DNA of 6,131 nucleotides, taken from assembly GCA_902772605.1 (NCBI GenBank), contig CACYBG010000233.1, forward strand, positions 1-6,131. The letters run 5' to 3'. How positions within the stretch are numbered: the first letter of the stretch is position 1; every line of letters begins with the position of its first letter. A program made the translations under genes and the position numbers. This document shows, in pieces, positions 1-4,295 of this stretch. The stretch comes from an uncultured Spirochaetaceae bacterium. Its GTDB lineage: Bacteria; Spirochaetota; Spirochaetia; Treponematales; Treponemataceae. The notes below the pieces were generated by a model that saw only the letters and a program-made list of their open reading frames with translations, did no database searches and was not told the origin of the DNA.

Positions 1-275
1 CCGCTCGTGTCAAGGTAGGTTCCGCCCAGTGTGAATCCAAATCCGAAATGCGGGAATATGCTCGGGTAAAGGTTTCCGATGTAGGCATCCGCCCATACGT
101 TCTGCTGTGTGCTTGCATTAGGCACGGAAACAAGGAGTGCACTTGAAAAATCCTTGAGCCCCTCGGATATTTCCGCTTTTTTTTCTTCTGAAAGAGTGGC
201 GTCCGGAGTTGCGGACAGTCCGGAAACGAAAAGGAGTGCAGCGACTGCTGACGCAAGTATCTTTTTTTGTTTCAT
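1..275 (-). CDS. Exported, probably envelope/outer-membrane protein, N-terminal part (C-terminus outside window)
   Basis: The minus strand is open from an ATG at 275 to the window edge: 91 codons and no stop, so the gene is partial. The start has a textbook ribosome binding site (AAGGAGG, complement of 281-287) five bases upstream. Residues 1-22 form a signal peptide: a basic KQKK start, a hydrophobic stretch (ILASAVAALLFVSGL) and a likely cleavage after Ser-Ala near residue 22. There is no lipobox cysteine, so it is probably not a lipoprotein. The mature part begins with a charged helix-like segment (about 29-42), then turns aromatic- and glycine-rich (about 60-91, with YIGNLYPS and HFGFGFTLGG). 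That alternation suits a spirochaetal beta-barrel or surface protein, but I do not recognise a specific family. It is divergent from comF and has its own candidate promoter. Export is well supported; outer-membrane location is inference. Confidence 0.75.
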   Translation of the reverse strand, partial: MKQKKILASAVAALLFVSGLSATPDATLSEEKKAEISEGLKDFSSALLVSVPNASTQQNVWADAYIGNLYPSIFPHFGFGFTLGGTYLDTS

Positions 276-337
276 GAATTCCTCCTTAGGGAAGGCCTGC
301 ATCAAGCCGGAATTGGCAGAGGCATAGGTTTCCCCCC

Positions 338-366
338 ATAATGAAAATGATATGACATTTTCACAA
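338..366 (-). promoter_or_regulatory. Candidate sigma-70-type promoter for the exported-protein gene
   Basis: Read on the minus strand, a -35-like TTGTGA (361-366) is separated by exactly 17 bases from a -10-like CATTAT (338-343). Transcription would start near 331 and give a leader of about 55 bases before the ATG at 275. The match to consensus is moderate. The spacing and the AT-rich, gene-free setting support it. Confidence 0.4.
342..363. promoter_or_regulatory. Palindromic operator-like site overlapping the minus-strand promoter
   Basis: A perfect inverted repeat has 8-base arms, TGAAAATG (342-349) and CATTTTCA (356-363), around a 6-base centre (ATATGA). It covers the spacer between the -10 and -35 boxes of the candidate minus-strand promoter and touches both boxes, where a repressor would act. 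Its AT-rich character loosely resembles Fur/PerR-family boxes (GATAAT-type half-sites), but the spacing is not an exact match. The palindrome is seen directly; operator function is inferred. Confidence 0.35.
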
Positions 367-383
367 AAAAAACAATGTTATTA

Positions 384-411
384 TTGAAAAGTAACGCCCT
401 TTATTTAAATT
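384..411 (+). promoter_or_regulatory. Candidate promoter upstream of the comF-like gene
   Basis: A -35-like TTGAAA (384-389) is followed after 16 bases by a -10-like TAAATT (406-411). This would give a leader of roughly 67 bases. A competing -10-like TATTAT lies at 470-475, only 10 bases from the ATG, but has no convincing -35. The region is so AT-rich that chance matches are likely. Confidence 0.25.
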
Positions 412-485
412 TTTTAAGGAAACGGCTGAAAAAAAAGTCTTTTTCGTGCTGATTCTGATTTTCGCGGAATATTATATCATTAGAT

Positions 486-1337
486 ATGAAGAAATTAGAA
501 TGCAGGAATGAGAACGGTCGTTTCGTACGCATCCACGGTTCCGCATCCGGCCTTTACGATGGATGCAGGCTCGTCTACGGCGGTTTACGCACACTGATGT
601 CGCTTTCGTTCGCAAGGGAGAGGTGCCTGTGCTGCAACAGGACCTGTGCAGGAAATCCGCTGTGCGCCGGATGCCTTGAAAGCCGACTCGGACGCTTCGA
701 GGTCGATTTTTCAAGAAGGTGTACGGTGTGCGGCAGGGAGCTTCTCAGCGAATCAGGAACGTGCATGAAGTGCCGCTCGGAAAACGGATTTTCCCATCTT
801 GACAGGGTTTTTCCGCTTTTTCCCTACCGTCTGTGGATAAAGAGGCTCATATATCAGTGGAAGGTCGGAAACAGAAGGTCCCTTTCACCGGTATTTGCAG
901 ATGTCATGGATGCGGGCCTGAAAAGGCTCTCGGAGTCGGAAGGTCCGTTCGTGCTCGTTCCTGTTCCGCCAAGACCCGGGAAAATCAGAAGGAAGGGGTG
1001 GGATCAGATGGACGAAGTGTGCAGAATCCTTGGAAAATGCCGCGGATATCCGGTCCTTAGGCTCCTTCGCAGGTTTTCCGTAAGTCAGCAGAAGAAGCTG
1101 GACAGGGCCGGAAGGCTGGGTGCAAGGAAAAGTTCGTATGGAAGATCCGCCGATTTTTCATCGGAACTGGAATCGTGGTCTCAGAGGTTCCGCGGAAAAA
1201 AGGGCTTCGTTCCTGAAACCGCAGTCATAATGGATGACGTCATAACTACCGGAGCGACGGTCGATTCGTGTGCGGAAATCCTTCGCGGCATGGGCATATC
1301 CAGGGTGATTGCACTTTCGCTTGTAATCGTCGATTGA
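486..1337 (+). CDS. comF: ComF-family phosphoribosyltransferase-like protein
   Basis: This is a 283-residue member of the ComF/GntX family, which in other bacteria is tied to DNA uptake (competence) or intracellular DNA handling; its exact reaction is poorly known. Four CxxC pairs (C47/C50, C60/C63, C79/C82, C93/C96) form the N-terminal zinc-ribbon region. The type I phosphoribosyltransferase domain follows: VPVPPRPGKIRRKGWDQ at 158-174, a basic QKKLDRAGRLGARK at 202-215, and the PRPP-binding loop VIMDDVITTGAT at 247-258. The acidic pair D250/D251 and the TTGAT loop are intact, so PRPP binding is plausible. The protein is longer than usual (about 220-240 in the family) because roughly 45 residues precede the first CxxC. 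The ATG at 486 has no visible ribosome binding site; the next in-frame ATG is at 597 (residue 38) and would give a family-sized protein, also without a good site. Family is confident; the start is not. Confidence 0.9.
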   Translation: MKKLECRNENGRFVRIHGSASGLYDGCRLVYGGLRTLMSLSFARERCLCCNRTCAGNPLCAGCLESRLGRFEVDFSRRCTVCGRELLSESGTCMKCRSENGFSHLDRVFPLFPYRLWIKRLIYQWKVGNRRSLSPVFADVMDAGLKRLSESEGPFVLVPVPPRPGKIRRKGWDQMDEVCRILGKCRGYPVLRLLRRFSVSQQKKLDRAGRLGARKSSYGRSADFSSELESWSQRFRGKKGFVPETAVIMDDVITTGATVDSCAEILRGMGISRVIALSLVIVD

Positions 1338-1343
1338 TGCGGA

Positions 1344-1358
1344 ATGTCTGCCTGACAT
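1344..1358 (+). other. Small hairpin just after the comF-like gene
   Basis: ATGTC (1344-1348) and GACAT (1354-1358) can pair around a 5-base loop, starting 7 bases after the stop codon. No T-run follows directly (the nearest is at about 1375-1379), so I do not call it an intrinsic terminator. It may be a weak 3' end structure. Confidence 0.2.
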
Positions 1359-1405
1359 CGGCTGTCCGGTGAAATTTTTATGGGAAAATCTGTTGACCTT
1401 AGTTG

Positions 1406-1434
1406 TTGCCTAGAATCGATTCATGGTGTAAAAT
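1406..1434 (+). promoter_or_regulatory. Candidate sigma-70-type promoter for cheW
   Basis: TTGCCT (1406-1411) is 17 bases from TAAAAT (1429-1434). The -10 matches consensus at five of six positions and the -35 at four of six. Transcription would start near 1441, about 47 bases before the cheW ATG. I looked for a sigma-28 flagellar/chemotaxis promoter (TAAA, 15 bases, GCCGATAA) and did not find one. Confidence 0.5.
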
Positions 1435-1442
1435 GTATGTAA

Positions 1443-1463
1443 AGCCGTGTTTCCGTCGCGGCT
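1443..1463 (+). other. 5' UTR hairpin of cheW
   Basis: AGCCGTG (1443-1449) pairs with CGCGGCT (1457-1463), 7 bp including one G.U, around a 7-base loop. It lies at the predicted 5' end of the cheW message and leaves the ribosome binding site (GGGAG, 1477-1481) free. A 5'-terminal stem of this kind can protect mRNA from decay; that role is inferred. Confidence 0.35.
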
Positions 1464-1487
1464 GCATTTCAGTTTTGGGAGTCAGCT

Positions 1488-1976
1488 ATGGCCGATGAGA
1501 TCAGTCAGTATCAGTTGGTAACATTTCAGCTTGGAGACGAGCTGTATGGCGTGGACATTATGGACGTAAAGGAGATTGTCAAGGTTCAGGCCGTCAGACC
1601 GATTCCGAACGCGCCTTATTATGTCGAGGGAATCATCAACCTTCGAGGAGAGATCATCCCCATCATCAACCTCCACAAGAGGTTCCACATCCAGAAGCGT
1701 GCAGAGAGCGAATCCGACGACTATGAAGAGGACGAGGGTGGATTCATAATCCTTGACATCGAGGGAAACAAGATAGGCATCATCATCGACCGGATCAACA
1801 GGGTCGTTCAGGTGGAAAGGGGAGACATAAAGCCTCCGCCACAGATGCTTAGCGGAATCGGTACGGAATACATCGAAGGTGTCGTACGTCAGGAGACTGC
1901 ATACCTCATCATCCTTGATACCCGCAAGATGTTCAATGCAAACGAACTCCAGAAGATTTTGGAGCCGGGTGCATGA
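1488..1976 (+). CDS. cheW: Chemotaxis coupling protein CheW
   Basis: CheW is the cytoplasmic adaptor that joins methyl-accepting chemoreceptors to the histidine kinase CheA in the polar signalling array. The 162-residue protein is a single CheW domain of normal length. It opens with YQLVTFQLGDELYGVDI (8-24), followed by VKEIVKVQAVRPIPNAP (27-43), the signature IINLRGEIIPIINL (49-62), GFIILDIEGNKIGIIID (85-101) and the C-terminal EGVVRQETAYLIILDTRKMF. An acidic insert (ESESDDYEEDEG, 73-84) sits between beta strands after the receptor/CheA-binding signature. The ATG at 1488 has GGGAG six bases upstream. No other chemotaxis gene is in the window, so it is an isolated cheW, expressed from its own candidate promoter and ended by the terminator near 2198. 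A spirochaete may carry a second cheW in its main cheA operon. Identification is very secure. Confidence 0.97.
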   Translation: MADEISQYQLVTFQLGDELYGVDIMDVKEIVKVQAVRPIPNAPYYVEGIINLRGEIIPIINLHKRFHIQKRAESESDDYEEDEGGFIILDIEGNKIGIIIDRINRVVQVERGDIKPPPQMLSGIGTEYIEGVVRQETAYLIILDTRKMFNANELQKILEPGA

Positions 1977-2020
1977 TTCATCGCCTTTCTCCGCATGCAT
2001 GGGGAAGGGCCTTGGATTTT

Positions 2021-2066
2021 AGGCGGATTTGAGTCGGTCGTACCTTCATGACCGCTTCATCCGCCT
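2021..2066 (+). other. Stem-loop I downstream of cheW (structured RNA element)
   Basis: Outer stem: AGGCGGAT (2021-2028) pairs perfectly with ATCCGCCT (2059-2066). An internal loop follows, then an inner 7-bp stem of CGGTCGT (2035-2041) with ATGACCG (2048-2054), including one G.U pair, closed by a 6-base loop. The G.U pair would be a mismatch in a minus-strand transcript, so the fold favours plus-strand RNA. No T-run follows, so it is not itself a terminator. Confidence 0.5.
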
Positions 2067-2086
2067 CCCATTCCAATTGGATTTGT

Positions 2087-2126
2087 CCGCAGGAACGCTC
2101 CGGATGATTCTGGATGTTCCCTACGG
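2087..2126 (+). other. Stem-loop II downstream of cheW (structured RNA element)
   Basis: GGAACG (2092-2097) pairs with TGTTCC (2115-2120). After one bulged C (2098), TCCGGA (2099-2104) pairs with TCTGGA (2109-2114) around a 4-base loop (TGAT). That is 12 bp with two G.U pairs. CCG (2087-2089) and CGG (2124-2126) can extend the base across a small internal loop. The G.U pairs again favour plus-strand RNA. Confidence 0.5.
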
Positions 2127-2165
2127 CTTTTCGATGGGTGCAAGCAACGTAATTCATGCTCTTTG

Positions 2166-2198
2166 AAAGGTCCGGCTTCGTTTTGACGGCCTTTTTTT
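2166..2198 (+). terminator. Intrinsic (Rho-independent) terminator of the cheW transcript
   Basis: AAAGG (2166-2170) and CCG (2172-2174), with one bulged T, pair with CGG (2187-2189) and CCTTT (2190-2194). The stem leads into a run of seven T residues (2192-2198). The loop is 12 bases. It sits 190 bases after the cheW stop and faces the plus strand only. Confidence 0.65.
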
Positions 2199-2271
2199 GT
2201 TCCGAAAGCATCGTATTTCGATTCAGGAAACGTTCTGCTTGTCGCTTCATCCGTGAAATACAGGAATTCAG

Positions 2272-2290
2272 CGGGATTTTTTTGTTCCCG
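2272..2290 (+). other. Hairpin with T-rich loop in the leader of the degT-like operon
   Basis: CGGGA (2272-2276) pairs with TCCCG (2286-2290) around a 9-base loop that is almost all T. It lies 27 bases before the degT-like start codon. The T-run is in the loop, so this is not a terminator in either direction. Function unknown. Confidence 0.3.
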
Positions 2291-2317
2291 ACAATGAAAA
2301 AAAACAGGTTTTGAAAA

Positions 2318-3418
2318 ATGATAGAGACATACAGTTCCACAATCCGCAGAAAGGAAATGGAAGCGGTCCTCACGTGCATGGTCGATGAAAAGCTCGGCCC
2401 CGGAGAAATGTGTACCAGACTCGTACAGACGGTAAAGGAAAAGACCGGATGCGACGGTGCAGTGGCGTTCAGAAGCCCGTCAATCGCTCTGGAATATGCA
2501 CTGAAGGCACTTGAAATACCGGAGGGATCCAAAGTCATGCTTGGAGCCCTTTCCCCCGAGTGGCAGATGGTAGCCGTAAAGCGCATGGGCTTTGAGCCTC
2601 TTGTCCTTGACGTTGAGGAGGAGACTGGCCTTGTACCGGCGGCGAACGTTGAAGCCGGAATCCAGGACGGAGGAAGGGTTCTTGTGCTTACGGAAACCAT
2701 GGGGATACTGCCGGACATAAAGTCATACCTTGCACTTGAAATACCCGTCATAGAGGATGTTTCCCAGTCCGTTTTGGCTCACTATCCTGAAGATGAGGCG
2801 GAAGAAGGAAAGGAAAGCGCAAAGGCTGCGGAGGGAACGGAAGAAGAGTCTCCCGAACCGAAGGGTAAGGTTGCCGGAATGTACGGTTCATATGCCATAA
2901 TCGGCATGGAGGACAGGGACATAATAACAGCCGGAGGAGGAGCCGTCGTTTTCGCACCTACAAGGAAGGATTGGTCTGCTCTCAAGAAGTATACCGATGC
3001 GGCCCCATCCACGGACATAATGCCGGACATGAACGCTTCGCTCGCCCTTGTCGAACTCAAGGAATTCCGCAGGAACGAGGAGTCCCGTAAGTCGATTTAT
3101 GCACTTTTCACCAGGGCCATAATGTCGGGAAGGCACAAGACCTTCGTGCGTGCTCCGGATTACGGTTCAACGATCTATTCCTTTCCCCTTGTGCTGAACA
3201 CGGGATTCAAGGACGTGAAGGCCTATGCACAGAAAAAGGGCGTTGAAGTCAGTCCGGCATTCGAGCGTTCCATAATCGCCCTGCACAACGAGGAATTCGC
3301 GCCAAGATGCATATGTGCGAACTCGCTTTTCATGCGGTGTGCGCTTTTTCCGCTTTATCCGCGGCTGGGAAAGAAGGATGCGGAAAAAATAGTTAAGATT
3401 CTGGCTTCACTGCCGTAA
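2318..3418 (+). CDS. DegT/DnrJ/EryC1/StrS aminotransferase-family homologue lacking the catalytic lysine
   Basis: This 366-residue protein has the fold landmarks of the PLP-dependent sugar aminotransferases that amino-modify nucleotide sugars. The N-terminus IRRKEMEAVLTCMVDEKLGPGE (9-30) is typical, as are W82 in the ring-stacking region, ETMGILPD (126-133), VIEDVSQS (144-151) with PLP-ring aspartate D147 and Q150, and the C-terminal LFPLYPRLGKKDAEKI. Key catalytic parts are changed. Where the family has a lysine shortly before GEGG, this protein reads DRDIITAGGGA, with R200 (codon AGG) at the lysine position and the glutamate lost. The phosphate-binding SGT is SPS (53-55). A glutamate-rich insert (about 157-184) precedes the active-site strand. 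Normal PLP Schiff-base chemistry therefore looks impossible. The ATG at 2318 is chosen for the conserved N-terminus although its ribosome binding site (AGG, 2306-2308) is weak. It is first gene of the operon, 22 bases ahead of nadK. From memory, the Treponema pallidum counterpart is labelled a spore-coat polysaccharide biosynthesis protein; that name should not be trusted for function. Confidence 0.85.
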   Translation: MIETYSSTIRRKEMEAVLTCMVDEKLGPGEMCTRLVQTVKEKTGCDGAVAFRSPSIALEYALKALEIPEGSKVMLGALSPEWQMVAVKRMGFEPLVLDVEEETGLVPAANVEAGIQDGGRVLVLTETMGILPDIKSYLALEIPVIEDVSQSVLAHYPEDEAEEGKESAKAAEGTEEESPEPKGKVAGMYGSYAIIGMEDRDIITAGGGAVVFAPTRKDWSALKKYTDAAPSTDIMPDMNASLALVELKEFRRNEESRKSIYALFTRAIMSGRHKTFVRAPDYGSTIYSFPLVLNTGFKDVKAYAQKKGVEVSPAFERSIIALHNEEFAPRCICANSLFMRCALFPLYPRLGKKDAEKIVKILASLP

Positions 3419-3428
3419 CGGTTCGTCC

Positions 3429-3433
3429 AAGGA
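3429..3433 (+). promoter_or_regulatory. Ribosome binding site that sets the TTG start of nadK
   Basis: AAGGA (3429-3433) lies seven bases before the TTG at 3441. No in-frame ATG or GTG nearby gives a complete NAD kinase N-terminus, so this site supports the TTG. Confidence 0.65.
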
Positions 3434-3440
3434 TGTTAGA

Positions 3441-4295
3441 TTGAGCAAGTGCATTCTGGTTGTAAACTCATTTAAGACCGAATCTACCGACATGGCTTCA
3501 CAGATCTCTTCATTTCTGGAAGAAAGGGGATGGACTGTCGGCATATTTTCATACGACGGTCAGGAAGCCTTGAAAAACGGCGTAGAGGCTGTGTTCGAGG
3601 GTATGGATCTTGCCGTGAGCCTTGGAGGGGACGGAACCGTCCTTTTCGTGTCGCGGGGATGTGCACCGCTTGGAATACCGGTCTTTGCCGTAAACCTTGG
3701 GGAATTCGGCTTTCTTGCCAGCATACAGAAGAACGGATGGAGGAAGCCCCTGGAGGAATACCTGGACGGAAAGCTTCCGTGCCTTTCCAGATTCATGGTC
3801 ACATGCTCCGTCATGCGCGAGGGACGGGAAGTATTCTCTTGCTGCGGATTGAACGACATGACCGTTTCAAGCGAGGCCGCATCCAGACTCATAAACCTGG
3901 ACGTTTCCTACAGCGGGTCGAACCTGGGACCTTTCAAGGCGAACGGAATAATAGTGGCGACTGCAACCGGTTCCACCGCATATTCGGCGGCTGCAGGAGG
4001 ACCCATAATGTCGCCTGGACTTAAGGCTCTCGTCCTTACGCCCATCAGTTCGTTCAGCCTTTCTGCAAGACCCCTTGTATTTTCCGCCGACGGGACGCTT
4101 TCGGTAAGGGTGCTTCCTTCACGGGCCAAAATAGGGCTTATGGCTGACGGACAGATAAATTTTGAACTTAAGGAAAATGATACGGTGATTCTAGGCATAC
4201 CGAACTACAGGGTCAAGCTGCTTGGCGGCTCCCTTGACAAATTCTATTCGGCACTGCAGAGCAAGTTGAACTGGTCGGGAGGTCCACGTGCTTGA
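3441..4295 (+). CDS. nadK: NAD kinase (ATP-NAD kinase)
   Basis: NadK phosphorylates NAD to NADP in the cytoplasm and is normally the only bacterial route to NADP. At 284 residues it has the usual length. The nucleotide-binding GGDGT motif is at 62-66 with D64 present; VNLGEFGFLA (84-93) matches the NxGxxGFL element; LNDMTV (137-142) is the conserved ND motif; and ATATGSTAYSAAAGGPI (173-189) is the family glycine-rich signature. Before that signature the family usually reads DG, while here it is N168-G169, a conservative change. Translation starts at TTG, supported by AAGGA seven bases upstream. The gene follows the degT-like gene by 22 bases and its stop overlaps the recN start by 8 bases, so it is mid-operon. 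Identification is secure; activity is expected. Confidence 0.95.
   Translation: MSKCILVVNSFKTESTDMASQISSFLEERGWTVGIFSYDGQEALKNGVEAVFEGMDLAVSLGGDGTVLFVSRGCAPLGIPVFAVNLGEFGFLASIQKNGWRKPLEEYLDGKLPCLSRFMVTCSVMREGREVFSCCGLNDMTVSSEAASRLINLDVSYSGSNLGPFKANGIIVATATGSTAYSAAAGGPIMSPGLKALVLTPISSFSLSARPLVFSADGTLSVRVLPSRAKIGLMADGQINFELKENDTVILGIPNYRVKLLGGSLDKFYSALQSKLNWSGGPRA
4277..4282 (+). promoter_or_regulatory. Ribosome binding site for the GTG start of recN, inside nadK
   Basis: GGGAGG (4277-4282) lies five bases before the GTG at 4288, within the last codons of nadK. It fixes the recN start, since the protein begins directly with the conserved LEELDIRNFALID sequence. Confidence 0.75.

Larger units (their letters stand above)
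1977..2317 (+). other. 341-base intergenic region: structured 3' UTR, terminator, then leader of the next operon
   Basis: No convincing protein gene is visible here on either strand. In order it holds an imperfect long stem-loop (2021-2066), a second long stem-loop (2087-2126), an intrinsic terminator (2166-2198), and an AT-rich leader with a small hairpin (2272-2290) and a mini-ORF (2294-2314) before the degT-like gene. I did not find a strong promoter for the downstream operon between 2199 and 2317; TTGTCG near 2240 has no good partner. Confidence 0.7.

Noticed and set aside
109..327. 72-residue plus-strand frame at the left end
   Set aside because: It is mostly antisense to the signal-peptide gene on the minus strand, which has a strong ribosome binding site and sensible protein features.
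432..444. AAAAAG-T-CTTTTT dyad upstream of comF
   Set aside because: It is a perfect short symmetry, but in an A/T homopolymer-rich stretch; with a one-base centre it cannot fold as a hairpin and is likely chance.
1344..1380. Terminator after the comF-like gene
   Set aside because: The 5-bp stem at 1344-1358 is weak and the nearest T-run is more than 15 bases downstream.
1393..1421. TTGACC at 1393-1398 as the -35 box of cheW
   Set aside because: At 17 bases the partner would be TCGATT, a poor -10; TAGAAT (1411-1416) is a good hexamer but only 12 bases away. The TTGCCT/TAAAAT pair fits better.
1437..1470. Sigma-28 (flagellar/chemotaxis) promoter for cheW
   Set aside because: A TAAA occurs near 1440, but the sequence 15 bases later does not resemble GCCGATAA.
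1482..2000. 172-residue minus-strand frame opposite cheW
   Set aside because: It mirrors cheW almost exactly and cheW is unambiguous; the antisense protein is Val/Asp/Leu-rich without family features.
1978..2751. 257-residue minus-strand open frame across the cheW-degT gap and into the degT-like gene
   Set aside because: Its first half is antisense to a conserved coding region and Ser/Pro-rich, as expected of a shadow frame. The rest shows no recognisable domain and its start has no supporting context.
3530..4024. 164-residue plus-strand frame inside nadK
   Set aside because: It lies wholly within nadK in another frame, is rich in Arg and Gly from codon bias, and shows no domain.
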